50,548 nucleotides of DNA from positions 1 to 50,548 of the forward strand of contig JAGHSY010000046.1 in the NCBI GenBank assembly GCA_018065615.1. The letters run 5' to 3'. Of the stretch, positions 1 through 9,005 are shown one piece after another. Under the pieces are notes generated by a model that did not search any database, was not told the origin of the DNA, and saw nothing but the letters and a program-made list of their open reading frames with translations. Source of the DNA: Candidatus Colenecus caballi (lineage in GTDB: Bacteria; Bacteroidota; Bacteroidia; Bacteroidales; Bacteroidaceae). The stretch's first letter is position 1; every line of letters starts with the position of its first letter. A program made the translations under genes and the position numbers.

Positions 1-116
1 TTCGGAAAGCGGATGCAAAGGTATAGCGACTTTACATCTCCACCAAACATTTCAGGCACTTTTTTCGAAGTTTTTTTTGTTAACATTACTAACTCACTGA
101 TTGTCAGAGAAACAGC

Positions 117-142
117 AAATGGCAACCGGAAGGCTGCCATTT
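117..142 (-). terminator. Hairpin downstream of rprY, possible terminator
   Basis: AAATGGCA (117-124) and TGCCATTT (135-142) form a perfect 8-bp stem with a 10-nt loop, 34-59 bases after the rprY stop. On the minus strand the hairpin is followed by a mixed sequence rather than a clean T-run, so it is a weak terminator candidate or an RNA 3'-end stabiliser. Nothing else recognisable lies in bases 1-175. Confidence 0.4.
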
Positions 143-175
143 ACGCATACGCATGCGCGTACATTATTAATATGA

Positions 176-877
176 TTATTCTGCAACTTCAGGAGCTATC
201 AGCTTGTAGCCCTTGCCATGGATGTTGATGATTTCAACGGTTTCATCGTCCTTCAGATGTTTGCGGAGCTTGGTAATATAGACGTCCATGCTGCGGGCAT
301 TGAAATAGTTGTCATCGATCCAGATGGACTTCAGTGCGAAATCACGCTGAAGAATTTCATTCTGGTGAGCACAAAGAAGGCTGAGCAGTTCTGATTCCTT
401 GGTGGTGAGTTTGGTTGACTTGTCACCAATTGACAGAATCTGTTTCTTTGAGTCGAATGTGAACTTGCCGATCTGATATGCAGAAACCTCACGGCTCTTC
501 TTGCCATGAACACGGCGGAGTATTGCCTCCATACGCAGTGTCAGTTCCTCCATACTGAACGGTTTGGTGATGTAGTCATCGGCACCGATCTTAAAGCCTT
601 CAAGAATGTCGTCCTTCAAAGTCTTGGCAGTAAGGAACATGATAGGTACATCGGCATTGACGGCACGGATTTCCTTTGCAAGGGTAAAGCCGTCCTTCTT
701 GGGCATCATGACATCAAACACGCAAATGTCATACTTGCTTTTCAGAAATGCCTTGTAGCCGGCATCGCCATCGGGACAAAGTTCTGCATTGTAGCCCTTG
801 GCCTGAAGATACTCACGGAGAAGCATTCCAAGATTCTCGTCGTCTTCACACAACAGGATGTTCAGTTTCTCTTCCAT
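176..877 (-). CDS. rprY: Response regulator RprY, OmpR/PhoB type
   Basis: A 233-residue DNA-binding response regulator. The N-terminal receiver domain (about residues 5-120) carries the acidic pair EDD (11-13), the phosphoacceptor Asp55 in DVMMPKKDG, the conserved Thr in MFLTAK and Lys in TKPFS. The C-terminal winged-helix domain (about 135-228) ends with the typical RGKGYKL-like stretch (HGKGYKL). The gene follows the histidine kinase gene with one base between them, so the two form a classical pair. Length, order and sequence match RprY of Bacteroides, a regulator first found through effects on tetracycline-resistance gene expression and linked in Porphyromonas to stress responses. It is likely transcribed from the promoter before rprX. 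Its targets cannot be read from this window. Confidence 0.93.
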   Translation of the reverse strand: MEEKLNILLCEDDENLGMLLREYLQAKGYNAELCPDGDAGYKAFLKSKYDICVFDVMMPKKDGFTLAKEIRAVNADVPIMFLTAKTLKDDILEGFKIGADDYITKPFSMEELTLRMEAILRRVHGKKSREVSAYQIGKFTFDSKKQILSIGDKSTKLTTKESELLSLLCAHQNEILQRDFALKSIWIDDNYFNARSMDVYITKLRKHLKDDETVEIINIHGKGYKLIAPEVAE

Positions 878-878
878 A

Positions 879-2432
879 TTATTCGTCTATTTTCGGTAAT
901 GATATTATAAATTTCGTTCCCTGACCCAGTTCACTTTCCGCTCTGATTGTACCCTTGTGGTTGAGAACGACTTTCTTGACATAAGCCAGGCCCAATCCGA
1001 ATCCCTTCACATCATGACGGTTTCCGGTATGTACGCGGTAGAACTTTTCGAATATTTTCTTCAAATCATCTTTCTTGATTCCGACACCATTGTCAGCAAT
1101 GGCTATCATCAGTTTGCCCGGTTCGTTCCAGGTATGGACGTCAAGGTGCAAGGCCACATCTTCACGCTTGTACTTGACGGCATTGTCCATAAGGTTGAAT
1201 ATCACGTTGGTGAAATGCATCTCATCAACGTTTGCAAACGGATCTTCAGTTTCAAAACGGGCGTCAATCGAACCGCCTATATTCTCGACCTTAAGTTTGA
1301 AGGTGTTGACCACGCCGTTTATCAGTTCGTCAACATCCATCTCCTTGAGTTTCATCGTATTGCTCTGACGCTCGAACATGGACATCTGAAGCACTTTCTC
1401 CACCTGGAATCTGAGACGTTTGGTCTCATCATTGATAACCCCGGAAATATGCTTGAACATTTGAGGCGATTTGGCGACAGACGGGTCATTAAGCATCTGG
1501 GCGGCCAGCGATATGGTCGATATGGGGGTCTTGAATTCATGCGTCATGTTGTTGATGAAATCGTTTTTGATCTCTGTCACCTTGCGCTGGCGCAGCACAA
1601 TGAACAGCGTAAAGCAGAATGTTATCATCAGAATGGCCATGAACAGGAACGATGGCAGCATGATTCCCTTTGACTTGGAAATATAATCGTCAAACGTGGG
1701 GAAATACACTCTGATAACGCCCATTCTGTTAGGGGCGTCATTGCGGAATACGGACTGGGACCATGTGTTGGTCAGGGTGCTGGCATTAAAGTCTTCACAC
1801 CCGCAGGAGCGTATGACACGGCCATTGTTGGCGGTAACCACAACCCAATGGAACGGTATTTCTATGCCATTGCTTTTCAGCTGGTCTGTCAGTTCGTCGG
1901 CCAGGAACTGCCAGTCAATACGTTGGGACAACGGCCGTGAGCTGGCCGTGTTCAACATTGTATAAATAACTTCATCGACCAGTGATTTGTTGGCAAGATA
2001 ATGTTCCAACTGCTTTTGCTGCAGACTCTTTGAACGGTCCGATATGGCGTTACCGCCATTTTCCGGTGGTGTATTCGGTATCTGCAGAGAAGGCATGGTG
2101 GCCGATGGTGATGGGCCCTGTATGATCTGGCTGTAAGAGAAACCGCCGTTCTGGAAGGTGAACGACTGGGTCTGAGTGTACATTCCGCCTATTGACAGGT
2201 CACCGAAATTGGAATTAAGTTCCATTTCACGGATATCGTCTTCCAGATACCTTTTGGCTTCCTGCAGTTCAAGCTGATGTGCAACTTCATATAGGCTGCG
2301 GGTTACTGCGTCTTCAAACTGTTTGCGGCGCATGTCATTCATCTCACGGATGTACCCCATCTGCAGAATGAGCAGAATGACAAATGACACACCCATTATG
2401 CCGCTCAGAATCCAGATTATCTTCTTTTTCAT
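879..2432 (-). CDS. rprX: Sensor histidine kinase RprX
   Basis: A 517-residue membrane sensor kinase. TM1 is at about residues 6-25 and TM2 at about 257-280, so about 230 residues of sensor lie in the periplasm; this part contains a Pro/Gly/Ser-rich stretch (about 100-130). The cytoplasmic part has the H-box MTHEFKTP with phosphorylated His298, an N-box with Asn417 in NLMDNAVKY, DNGVGI (447-452), an F-box (FEKFYR) and GFGLGL (477-482), so it should be an active kinase. It sits directly upstream of rprY, its obvious partner, and has its own Bacteroides-type promoter just ahead of the ATG. The signal it senses is unknown here. Confidence 0.92.
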   Translation of the reverse strand: MKKKIIWILSGIMGVSFVILLILQMGYIREMNDMRRKQFEDAVTRSLYEVAHQLELQEAKRYLEDDIREMELNSNFGDLSIGGMYTQTQSFTFQNGGFSYSQIIQGPSPSATMPSLQIPNTPPENGGNAISDRSKSLQQKQLEHYLANKSLVDEVIYTMLNTASSRPLSQRIDWQFLADELTDQLKSNGIEIPFHWVVVTANNGRVIRSCGCEDFNASTLTNTWSQSVFRNDAPNRMGVIRVYFPTFDDYISKSKGIMLPSFLFMAILMITFCFTLFIVLRQRKVTEIKNDFINNMTHEFKTPISTISLAAQMLNDPSVAKSPQMFKHISGVINDETKRLRFQVEKVLQMSMFERQSNTMKLKEMDVDELINGVVNTFKLKVENIGGSIDARFETEDPFANVDEMHFTNVIFNLMDNAVKYKREDVALHLDVHTWNEPGKLMIAIADNGVGIKKDDLKKIFEKFYRVHTGNRHDVKGFGLGLAYVKKVVLNHKGTIRAESELGQGTKFIISLPKIDE

Positions 2433-2437
2433 ACGGG

Positions 2438-2467
2438 CAAATATACTGATGTTATCGGACTGACAAA
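2438..2467 (-). promoter_or_regulatory. Bacteroides-type promoter for rprX-rprY
   Basis: On the minus strand a perfect -7 element TATATTTG (2438-2445) lies 18 bases after TTTG (2464-2467). The usual Bacteroides spacing is 19-21, so this is one base short. It lies only a few bases before the rprX ATG, giving a very short leader. Confidence 0.65.
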
Positions 2468-2501
2468 ATAATTAACTTAAAAAATCAACAAAAATTTATA
2501 T

Positions 2502-2536
2502 AAAAAAGGCGGAAAATTTATATTCCCGCCTTTTTT
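2502..2536 (-). terminator. Rho-independent terminator of the EF-G paralogue gene
   Basis: On the minus strand AAAAAAGGCGG and CCGCCTTTTTT form an 11-bp stem around a 13-nt AT-rich loop, ending in six T. It begins 27 bases after the stop of the EF-G-like gene. The A and T tracts would let it also work in the other direction. Confidence 0.85.
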
Positions 2537-2562
2537 AGTTAACAGAATCGTAATTATCCCGA

Positions 2563-4713
2563 TTATTCTTCTTCCTTCTGCTTTGCCTCGAACTCCTTGA
2601 TCAGCTTGTCCTGAACATCGGTCGGAACAAGTTCGTAGCTTGCAAAGCTCATTACGAATGAGCCGCTGCCGCCGGTGATTGAGCTGAGTGAAGTAGAATA
2701 GGTTGCCATTTCCTTCAAAGGAACCTTGGCGCGCAGAACCTGATAGTTGCCTTCACTCTCCATACCCATGATCATGCCGCGACGGCCCTGAAGGTCACTC
2801 ATGACGTCACCCATATATTCAGCGGGCACAAGGACTTCAACGTCATAAACAGGCTCCAGAATCTTTGGTCCGGCATCCTTGAATGCAAGGCTGAATGCGT
2901 TACGGCCGGCAAGGATGAATGAGATTTCATTTGAATCAACAGGGTGCATCTTGCCATCATATACTATTACGCGTACGTCACGTGCGTATGAACCTGTCAG
3001 AGGACCCTGATCCATACGCTGCATGATACCCTTGAGGATAGCCGGCATGAAACGTGCGTCAATTGAACCGCCAACAATACTATTCACAAAGACCAGCTTG
3101 CCACCCCACTCCAGAGGATATTCCTGGGTGTCCTTGACGCTCATCTTGAATTCCTGATTGCCGAACTTGAACATTTCAGGCATGGGTTTGCCTTCTTCAT
3201 ACGGCTCAAGGATCAGATGGACTTCACCGAACTGGCCGGCGCCACCAGACTGTTTCTTGTGACGGTATTCGGCACGTGCAGCCTTGGTAATGGTTTCACG
3301 ATAAGGAATCTTAGGCTCATCATATACAATCTGCATCTTGTCATTGTTCTCAATGCACCACTTGAAGGTACGCAGATGGAATTCGCCCTGTCCGTAAAGT
3401 ATGACCTGGCGGAGTTCCTTTGACTGTTCTACTACCAGTGTGGGGTCTTCTTCACGCATACGGTTGACGATTGTCATCATCTTTTCCATATCGGCCTCAT
3501 TGACGGGCTTCAATGCGCGTGAATACTTTGAGTTAGGATACTTGATGAAATCGAATGAACGGTCAGCACCTTCATTGAGAGTGTTGCCGGTACGTACGTC
3601 CTTCAGCTTGACTGTGCAGCCAATATCACCGGGAAGAAGTTCGGTAACCTGAACGCGGTTGTTGCCCTGGGGAACGAAAATCTGAGCGACACGTTCCTTT
3701 GAACCACGATCTGCATTTACCATATCCTGACCTTCATGTGACTTGCCTGACATGACCTTGAAATATGAAACGGCACCGATATGCGGTTCCATTGTGGTCT
3801 TGAAGAAGAACATTGAAGTTCCTGCGGCATCAAGCTTGACGGCCTCACCCTTCTTGTCGTTGATTTCAGCGCCCTGCAGAGGTGACGGAGCAACATTGCC
3901 AAGGAATTCCACCAGACGGTTCACACCGATGTTGCCGGCGGCCGATGTGCAGACGATCGGGAACAGTCCGCAGGTTTCAATTCCCTTGCGGAAGCCCAGA
4001 CGGATCTCGTCAATTGAAAGTTCACCCTGATCGAAGAACTTCTCCATGAGAGATTCATCATTCTCTGCAGCTGATTCAGTTACGGTATCACGCATTGACT
4101 GGGCCTTGTCAGCAATTGCACCGGGAATGTCTTCAGCCTTGAATGCCTGGCCGTCAGCAAAAGTAAGCTTCTGGTTCAGCAGGACATCAATGATGCTCTT
4201 GAACTGAGGACCTGCCTGCTCCGGGAACTGGATGGGCACTGCAATGGTACCGAATGTGGAACGGATCTGTTCTACGACATTGTCATATTCACACTTGTCG
4301 CTGTCAACATAGTTAACGACAAAGAATGCCGGTTTGCCAAGTTTCTTGACAAGACGGAAACTGTTGATAAGACCTACGTCAACTCCACGTGATCCGTTTA
4401 CAAGCAGAATAGCTGAATCACAGATATTGAGTGCGGTGACAGCCTGGCCTGAGAAGTCATCTGAACCGGGGCAGTCAAAGAAGTTGAACTTCTTGCCGTA
4501 CATTTCAACTGAGAAGACAGTCGAATAGACGGAATAGCCGTATTCAAGTTCTACAGCAGCTGTGTCACTGACAGTGTTCTTTGAGTTTACAGAACCGCGG
4601 CGCTTGATGACGCCGGCTTCAAAAAGGATGCTCTCTGTGAGAGTGGTTTTTCCTGATCCGGCACCGCCCAGGATGGCAATGTTCCGGATTTCTTCAGTTT
4701 TATAATTCTTCAT
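2563..4713 (-). CDS. fusA2: EF-G paralogue with degenerate GTPase centre (EF-G2 type)
   Basis: A 716-residue translation factor with the full EF-G domain order, including domain IV with KKQSGGAGQFGEV, which enters the ribosomal decoding site. The G domain departs from true EF-G at the residues that hydrolyse GTP. The P-loop GGAGSGKT (16-23) is kept. The switch I motif RGITI is replaced by YGYSV (58-62). DTPGH has become DCPGS (80-84), so the catalytic His is Ser84. NKMD has become NYVD (134-137). This fits the EF-G2 paralogue of Bacteroides thetaiotaomicron, reported to support translation during carbon starvation without GTP hydrolysis. The gene stands alone between its own perfect promoter and terminator, divergent from hemW, away from the ribosomal-protein operon where normal fusA usually lies. 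That it acts like EF-G2 is inferred. Confidence 0.9.
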   Translation of the reverse strand: MKNYKTEEIRNIAILGGAGSGKTTLTESILFEAGVIKRRGSVNSKNTVSDTAAVELEYGYSVYSTVFSVEMYGKKFNFFDCPGSDDFSGQAVTALNICDSAILLVNGSRGVDVGLINSFRLVKKLGKPAFFVVNYVDSDKCEYDNVVEQIRSTFGTIAVPIQFPEQAGPQFKSIIDVLLNQKLTFADGQAFKAEDIPGAIADKAQSMRDTVTESAAENDESLMEKFFDQGELSIDEIRLGFRKGIETCGLFPIVCTSAAGNIGVNRLVEFLGNVAPSPLQGAEINDKKGEAVKLDAAGTSMFFFKTTMEPHIGAVSYFKVMSGKSHEGQDMVNADRGSKERVAQIFVPQGNNRVQVTELLPGDIGCTVKLKDVRTGNTLNEGADRSFDFIKYPNSKYSRALKPVNEADMEKMMTIVNRMREEDPTLVVEQSKELRQVILYGQGEFHLRTFKWCIENNDKMQIVYDEPKIPYRETITKAARAEYRHKKQSGGAGQFGEVHLILEPYEEGKPMPEMFKFGNQEFKMSVKDTQEYPLEWGGKLVFVNSIVGGSIDARFMPAILKGIMQRMDQGPLTGSYARDVRVIVYDGKMHPVDSNEISFILAGRNAFSLAFKDAGPKILEPVYDVEVLVPAEYMGDVMSDLQGRRGMIMGMESEGNYQVLRAKVPLKEMATYSTSLSSITGGSGSFVMSFASYELVPTDVQDKLIKEFEAKQKEEE

Positions 4714-4763
4714 ATTTAAAGTTATTGATTGGCTGGTAAGGTCGCTTTATTTATAAAAGCACG

Positions 4764-4794
4764 CAAATTTATTTAAATAAAGGGAAATTGCAAA
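4764..4794 (-). promoter_or_regulatory. Bacteroides-type promoter for the EF-G paralogue
   Basis: On the minus strand TTTG (4791-4794), 19 bases, then TAAATTTG (4764-4771): a perfect match in both boxes and spacing. The leader to the ATG at 4713 is about 45 nt. The hemW start lies close on the other side. Confidence 0.85.
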
Positions 4795-4816
4795 TTATTT
4801 GGCGAACTTTGCGCAC

Positions 4817-5899
4817 ATGGCAGGTATATACATTCACATTCCGTTTTGCAAAGGCCGATGCCAGTACTGTGCGTTCTTCTCCACGACACGACATGATGAC
4901 ATGGACCGGTACGTTCAGGACATATGTCTGGAACTTGAAATGCGCAGGGATTACCTGAACGGAGCGGATATTGACACCGTGTATTTCGGCGGCGGGACCC
5001 CATCGCAGCTGTCTCCGGAACAGATGGCACTGATCCTTGACAGGATTCCGGCCACCAGCATACGTGAACTGACCGTTGAATGCAACCCCGATGACGTGAC
5101 GGCAGAATACATGAACAGTCTTCACAGTCTGGGGGTAAACCGCATAAGCATGGGAGTCCAGACATTCAATGACGGGCTGCTTGCCACACTTGGAAGAAGG
5201 CATGACGCCAGACAGGCGGCAAATGCCGTATCGGACTGCCACAAGGGCGGTATTGACAACATCAGCATTGACCTCATGTACGGACTGCCCGGACAGACGC
5301 CGGAAATGCAGAAGACTGACCTGGAATGCGCCACATCTCTGGACGCGACGCACATATCTTCATACTGTCTTTCCTATGAGGAAGGCACGCCCATCTTCCG
5401 TTTCAGGAATCAGGGCGCCAGTGACGAGCTGTGCCGTTCAATGTTCCATGCCATGTGCGCCCACATGAAGGAGCACGGATTCCGGCATTACGAAATATCG
5501 AATTTTGCCAAACCGGGATTTGAATCAGCTCACAACAGCAGCTATTGGAACGGGACTCCGTATCTGGGCGTGGGAGCAGGTGCCCACTCTTTCAACGGCA
5601 AGTCCAGAAGCTGGAACGTATCTGACCTTGACGCATACATGAAAGGCATTGAATGCGGCAGCCCTGTATCGGAAACCGAGATTCTGACCGCGACGGACAT
5701 GTATAACGAAAAAATAATGCTGGGGCTTCGCACCGCCGGCGGAATTGAGGCCGATGAAAGGCTGGAACGTGCAGCCCGCAGATATCTGGAATCCGGTCAG
5801 ATGGTCAAGGAAAAAGGCCGTCTCCACTTGACGGAAGACAGCCTTTTCATAAGCGACTATATTATCAGTGACCTGTTTGAAGATCAGATCATCGACTGA
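4817..5899 (+). CDS. hemW: Radical SAM haem chaperone HemW
   Basis: A 360-residue radical SAM protein of the HemW group, formerly annotated as oxygen-independent coproporphyrinogen oxidase. The cluster motif near the start is Cys11, Cys15, Cys18 (CKGRCQYCAF); the fourth Cys of genuine HemN is absent (Phe instead), which marks HemW, a haem-binding protein thought to deliver haem. The FGGGTPS motif and ECNPDD are also present, and a HemN C-terminal domain follows from about residue 290. I chose ATG 4817 over the TTG at 4799 because homologues begin MAGIYIHIPFC. The 3' end overlaps the convergent glmM by 16 bases. Confidence 0.93.
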   Translation: MAGIYIHIPFCKGRCQYCAFFSTTRHDDMDRYVQDICLELEMRRDYLNGADIDTVYFGGGTPSQLSPEQMALILDRIPATSIRELTVECNPDDVTAEYMNSLHSLGVNRISMGVQTFNDGLLATLGRRHDARQAANAVSDCHKGGIDNISIDLMYGLPGQTPEMQKTDLECATSLDATHISSYCLSYEEGTPIFRFRNQGASDELCRSMFHAMCAHMKEHGFRHYEISNFAKPGFESAHNSSYWNGTPYLGVGAGAHSFNGKSRSWNVSDLDAYMKGIECGSPVSETEILTATDMYNEKIMLGLRTAGGIEADERLERAARRYLESGQMVKEKGRLHLTEDSLFISDYIISDLFEDQIID

Positions 5900-7266
5900 A
5901 TGACCTTCATGACATCCTCACCTATGGCATTGGCGGCCTCCATGGTCGATGCCTCGGAATAGACGCGGATAATGGGTTCGGTGTTGCTCTTGCGCAGGTG
6001 CACCCACTTGTCCGGGAAGTCAATCTTTACGCCGTCAATGTCATTGATCTCCTCTTTTGCGTATATGCCCTTGACCTTGAGCAGTATTGAATCGACATCA
6101 GTGCCGGGTTTCAGGTCGATGCGGTTCTTGGCTATGAAATACTGCGGATAGGTCTTGCGCAGCTGGCTTACCTTCTTGCCCTCATGAGCCAGATGACTCA
6201 GGAACAAAGCTATGCCTACAAGAGCGTCACGGCCGTAATGAAGTGCGGGATATATGACTCCGCCATTGCCTTCTCCGCCAATGACAGCCCCGGTCTCCTT
6301 CATCTTTGTCGTCACATTGACTTCACCTACTGCGGCCGCATTGTACTGCTGGCCGTATGAACGGGTAACGTCACGCAATGCGCGTGTGGAACTCAAGTTC
6401 GATACGGTATTGCCAGGGGTGTGCTTCAGGACATAGTCTGCAACTGTCACCAGCGTATATTCCTCACCGTACATGTTGCCGTTCTCATCAATGAAGGCAA
6501 GACGGTCAACATCAGGATCTACAACGAATGCCACATCCTGGCCGCCCTTCTTCATGAGTCCCATGATGTCACCCAGGTTCTTTTCAAGAGGTTCAGGATT
6601 GTGCTGGAAGTCACCGGTAGGTTCGCAATACAGTTTCTTCACGCTCCTGACACCAAGTCTGTCAAGAAGTTCCGGCAGGATAATGCCTCCTACTGAATTG
6701 ACGCAGTCTATTGCAACGCTGAAACCGGCCTTGCGGATAGCTTCAACGTCAACCAGGTCAAGTGCCAGAACAGATTCTATGTGACGGCGGTTCATGCTGT
6801 CATCGGTCGAATAATGGCCAAGCCTGTCAACTTCGGCATAAAGGAAATCCTCCTTTTCGGCAATGTCAAGCACCTGATTGCCGTCGGCCGCACTCAGGAA
6901 CTCGCCCTGACTGTTCAACAGTTTGAGGGCGTTCCAGTGACGCGGATTGTGGCTGGCTGTCAGAATAAGTCCGCCATCGGCCTTAAGCCATGTTACTGCA
7001 AGTTCTGTAGTGGGGGTTGAAGCCAGTCCGATGTCTGTGACGTCAAAGCCCATGCCCATAAGTGTTCCGCACACGACCTGACGGACCATTTCACCTGAAA
7101 GGCGGGCATCACGTCCTACCACGATACGGCTGGCTGAAGGATTGTTCCTGCGCACCCATGTTGCGTATGCCGATACGAACTTCACTATGTCAAGCGGCGT
7201 CAGGCCATTGCCGGCCGGGCCTCCTATCTCTCCGCGAATTCCGGAGATTGATTTGATCATTGCCAT
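5884..7266 (-). CDS. glmM: Phosphoglucosamine mutase
   Basis: A 460-residue alpha-D-phosphohexomutase. It should convert glucosamine-6-phosphate to glucosamine-1-phosphate for UDP-GlcNAc, peptidoglycan and lipid A. The phosphoserine loop is TASHNP with Ser105; the metal loop is DPDVDR; the sugar-binding loop is GEGNGG; and the C-terminal phosphate-binding loop is SNTEPIIRV. A phosphomannomutase activity cannot be excluded from sequence, but Bacteroidales proteins of this type are annotated GlmM. Its start overlaps the end of the DUF4827 gene by 10 bases, so it is the last gene of the nrnA operon. A second in-frame ATG lies at 7260. Confidence 0.88.
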   Translation of the reverse strand: MAMIKSISGIRGEIGGPAGNGLTPLDIVKFVSAYATWVRRNNPSASRIVVGRDARLSGEMVRQVVCGTLMGMGFDVTDIGLASTPTTELAVTWLKADGGLILTASHNPRHWNALKLLNSQGEFLSAADGNQVLDIAEKEDFLYAEVDRLGHYSTDDSMNRRHIESVLALDLVDVEAIRKAGFSVAIDCVNSVGGIILPELLDRLGVRSVKKLYCEPTGDFQHNPEPLEKNLGDIMGLMKKGGQDVAFVVDPDVDRLAFIDENGNMYGEEYTLVTVADYVLKHTPGNTVSNLSSTRALRDVTRSYGQQYNAAAVGEVNVTTKMKETGAVIGGEGNGGVIYPALHYGRDALVGIALFLSHLAHEGKKVSQLRKTYPQYFIAKNRIDLKPGTDVDSILLKVKGIYAKEEINDIDGVKIDFPDKWVHLRKSNTEPIIRVYSEASTMEAANAIGEDVMKVIQSMI

Positions 7267-7901
7267 TTTTGTGTCTGAAAAATTATGTCATAAAATGCGG
7301 GATATACATTGCTTGCTGCATTCTGCGTTCCCTGGTTATGGGGAACAATAAGACGGACCCATGCAGCGGACTGTCCGTTCAGCAGTCCCGGTCTGATAAA
7401 CGGCATGACCATGAGCCAGGCATTGGGAACTGAGCTGCCGTAACAGTTCTTCATCACTCCAGAAGTGAATGAGGCAGTATAATTGTCTCCTGTTCTCTTT
7501 ACGTTCAAGACATCAGGATCAGTCTCATATCTGTTCATGGTGATTGAATCACCGCTTGCCACGTAGATTTCAAGAAAAGTGGCATTGATATCCCAGTTTT
7601 CACCGGAACTGATTGTCTTTCCGGTTCCGCGGCGCAGAATCTGCATATACACGCCGTTGTCCGGGAAAAGGACATATTCGTTTCTGGTCTTGTCTGGACC
7701 GATTTCGGGATTGTCTGTTATGGTATCTGTCAGGAATTCTTCAAGTGAAATCACATCAATGTCATGGCTGGCAATCCATGCATTGATGTTTTTGGCTTCA
7801 CGTTCCTTCTGGTCAGCATACGTTTCCTCATCATCACATGAAGAGAACAGCGTCAGTGAAGCGGCTGCTATCAGAATCAGTGTCAGTTTGTTTGTCTTCA
7901 T
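7257..7901 (-). CDS. DUF4827 family lipoprotein
   Basis: A 214-residue exported lipoprotein. The signal peptide ends in a lipobox (LFSSC) with Cys at about residue 21, followed by acidic residues (DDEE). The rest resembles the DUF4827 family found in Bacteroidales, usually beside the DHH phosphoesterase gene as here. Part of the fold suggests an FKBP-like peptidyl-prolyl isomerase (LRRGTG, then VASGDSI), but I see no clear active site. The gene overlaps nrnA by 4 bases (ATGA) and glmM by 10, so translation is probably coupled. Function unknown. Confidence 0.85.
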   Translation of the reverse strand: MKTNKLTLILIAAASLTLFSSCDDEETYADQKEREAKNINAWIASHDIDVISLEEFLTDTITDNPEIGPDKTRNEYVLFPDNGVYMQILRRGTGKTISSGENWDINATFLEIYVASGDSITMNRYETDPDVLNVKRTGDNYTASFTSGVMKNCYGSSVPNAWLMVMPFIRPGLLNGQSAAWVRLIVPHNQGTQNAASNVYPAFYDIIFQTQKWQ

Positions 7902-8956
7902 TTCCTTATCAGTTGTTTTATACAGTCTTCATTTGAAACGGACCATTCCTCCAGTCCTTTGCGGAAACGGGCCACAGCTTCATCAAGAGTTCCGCAAAAT
8001 TCACCGCCCGCTGCATTCATGTGACCTCCACCGTTAAAGAAATCACTTGAAAAACGGTTGCACGGGACATCACCCACAGAACGGAATGACAGTTTGATTA
8101 TGCCCTGTTCCTTATCCTCCCTGAAGAATGCCGACATCAGAACGCCGCCTATCTGGAGCGGCATGTTCACAAAACCTTCAGTGTCTCCCTTCCTGTAACT
8201 GAAACGTTTCAGTTCTTCATCAGTAAGGGTGATCAGCGCCACGGACATTTCAGGAATGACCTGCATTTTCTCATTCAGCACATAACCCTGAAGACGCAGC
8301 CTGGATTCCGTATAGTTGTGATAGACACGGCGGTATATCTCATCCTTGTCAACGCCTTTCTCCAGCAGATGCGCTACAGCCATGAACAGTGAAGGGCTGT
8401 TGCTGTTGTATGAGAGTGCGCCGGTATCGGTCATTATGCCGGTATAAATGCACTGTGCCATTTCCAGAGAGATATCCTGATAGCCGCCCAAAGCACAGAT
8501 CAGATGGAACACCAGTTCCGATGTAGATGAAGCTTCCGGATGAGACAGCAGGACATCAAAGTTGGCTCCGGGATATGGATGATGGTCCAAAAGCAGTTTC
8601 TTGGCCTTTGAATAAAGGAAACTGGCTGCCACCTTGCCTATGCGGCCTACAGTGTTGAAGTCCAGGCAGCAAAGCACATCGGACTTGTATATAAGGTCCT
8701 CAAGCGAATCAGGGTCATCGGAAAAGACCTTAATGTCCGAAGCGCCGGGAAGCCAGTCAAGAAAACCGGGTGCCCTGTCAGGCACTATCACGACAGCCTG
8801 CTTGCCCTTGCTTTGCAGATAATGACATAACGCCAGAGATGAACCGATGGCATCACCGTCAGGCCCCATGTGTGTAATAATCACATAACGGTCAGCCCAC
8901 CCCATCCAGATGCGGAATTCAGTGATGTCACTGCTTGAAATCATGTTCTCTATCAT
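7898..8956 (-). CDS. nrnA: DHH phosphoesterase, NrnA-type nano-RNase / pAp phosphatase
   Basis: A DHH-DHHA1 protein of 352 residues from the chosen start. Motif I is THMGPDGDAIGSS (from about residue 28), motif II CLDFN, motif III DHHP, motif IV DTGALSYN, and the C-terminal DHHA1 motif is GGGHMNAAGG. Such enzymes degrade 2-5-nt RNAs to mononucleotides and dephosphorylate 3'-phosphoadenosine-5'-phosphate. The frame is open up to a TTG at 8977, but that codon lies inside the promoter -7 box, so translation should begin at ATG 8956 or ATG 8944. First gene of an operon with the DUF4827 lipoprotein and glmM. Confidence 0.9.
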   Translation of the reverse strand: MIENMISSSDITEFRIWMGWADRYVIITHMGPDGDAIGSSLALCHYLQSKGKQAVVIVPDRAPGFLDWLPGASDIKVFSDDPDSLEDLIYKSDVLCCLDFNTVGRIGKVAASFLYSKAKKLLLDHHPYPGANFDVLLSHPEASSTSELVFHLICALGGYQDISLEMAQCIYTGIMTDTGALSYNSNSPSLFMAVAHLLEKGVDKDEIYRRVYHNYTESRLRLQGYVLNEKMQVIPEMSVALITLTDEELKRFSYRKGDTEGFVNMPLQIGGVLMSAFFREDKEQGIIKLSFRSVGDVPCNRFSSDFFNGGGHMNAAGGEFCGTLDEAVARFRKGLEEWSVSNEDCIKQLIRK

Positions 8957-8974
8957 AACATCGGCTTTAATCTG

Positions 8975-9005
8975 CAAAGGTAGTCATTTACGTTAAAACG
9001 GCAAA
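8975..9005 (-). promoter_or_regulatory. Bacteroides-type promoter for nrnA-DUF4827-glmM
   Basis: On the minus strand TTTG (9002-9005), 19 bases, then TACCTTTG (8975-8982): perfect boxes and spacing. The promoter overlaps the end of comEC, so this operon can be read independently of the upstream block, and it fixes the nrnA start downstream of 8975. Confidence 0.8.

Noticed and set aside
957-1673. A 238-codon plus-strand frame antisense to rprX
   Set aside because: It lies wholly over the kinase core with all motifs on the other strand and resembles no protein; a mirror of a real gene.
4804-4811. GAACTTTG as -7 box of hemW
   Set aside because: One mismatch, no TTTG at the right distance, and only five bases before the ATG; too weak to list.
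4769-5353. A 194-codon minus-strand frame over hemW
   Set aside because: Antisense of a clearly coding radical SAM gene; Cys/His-rich composition is a by-product.
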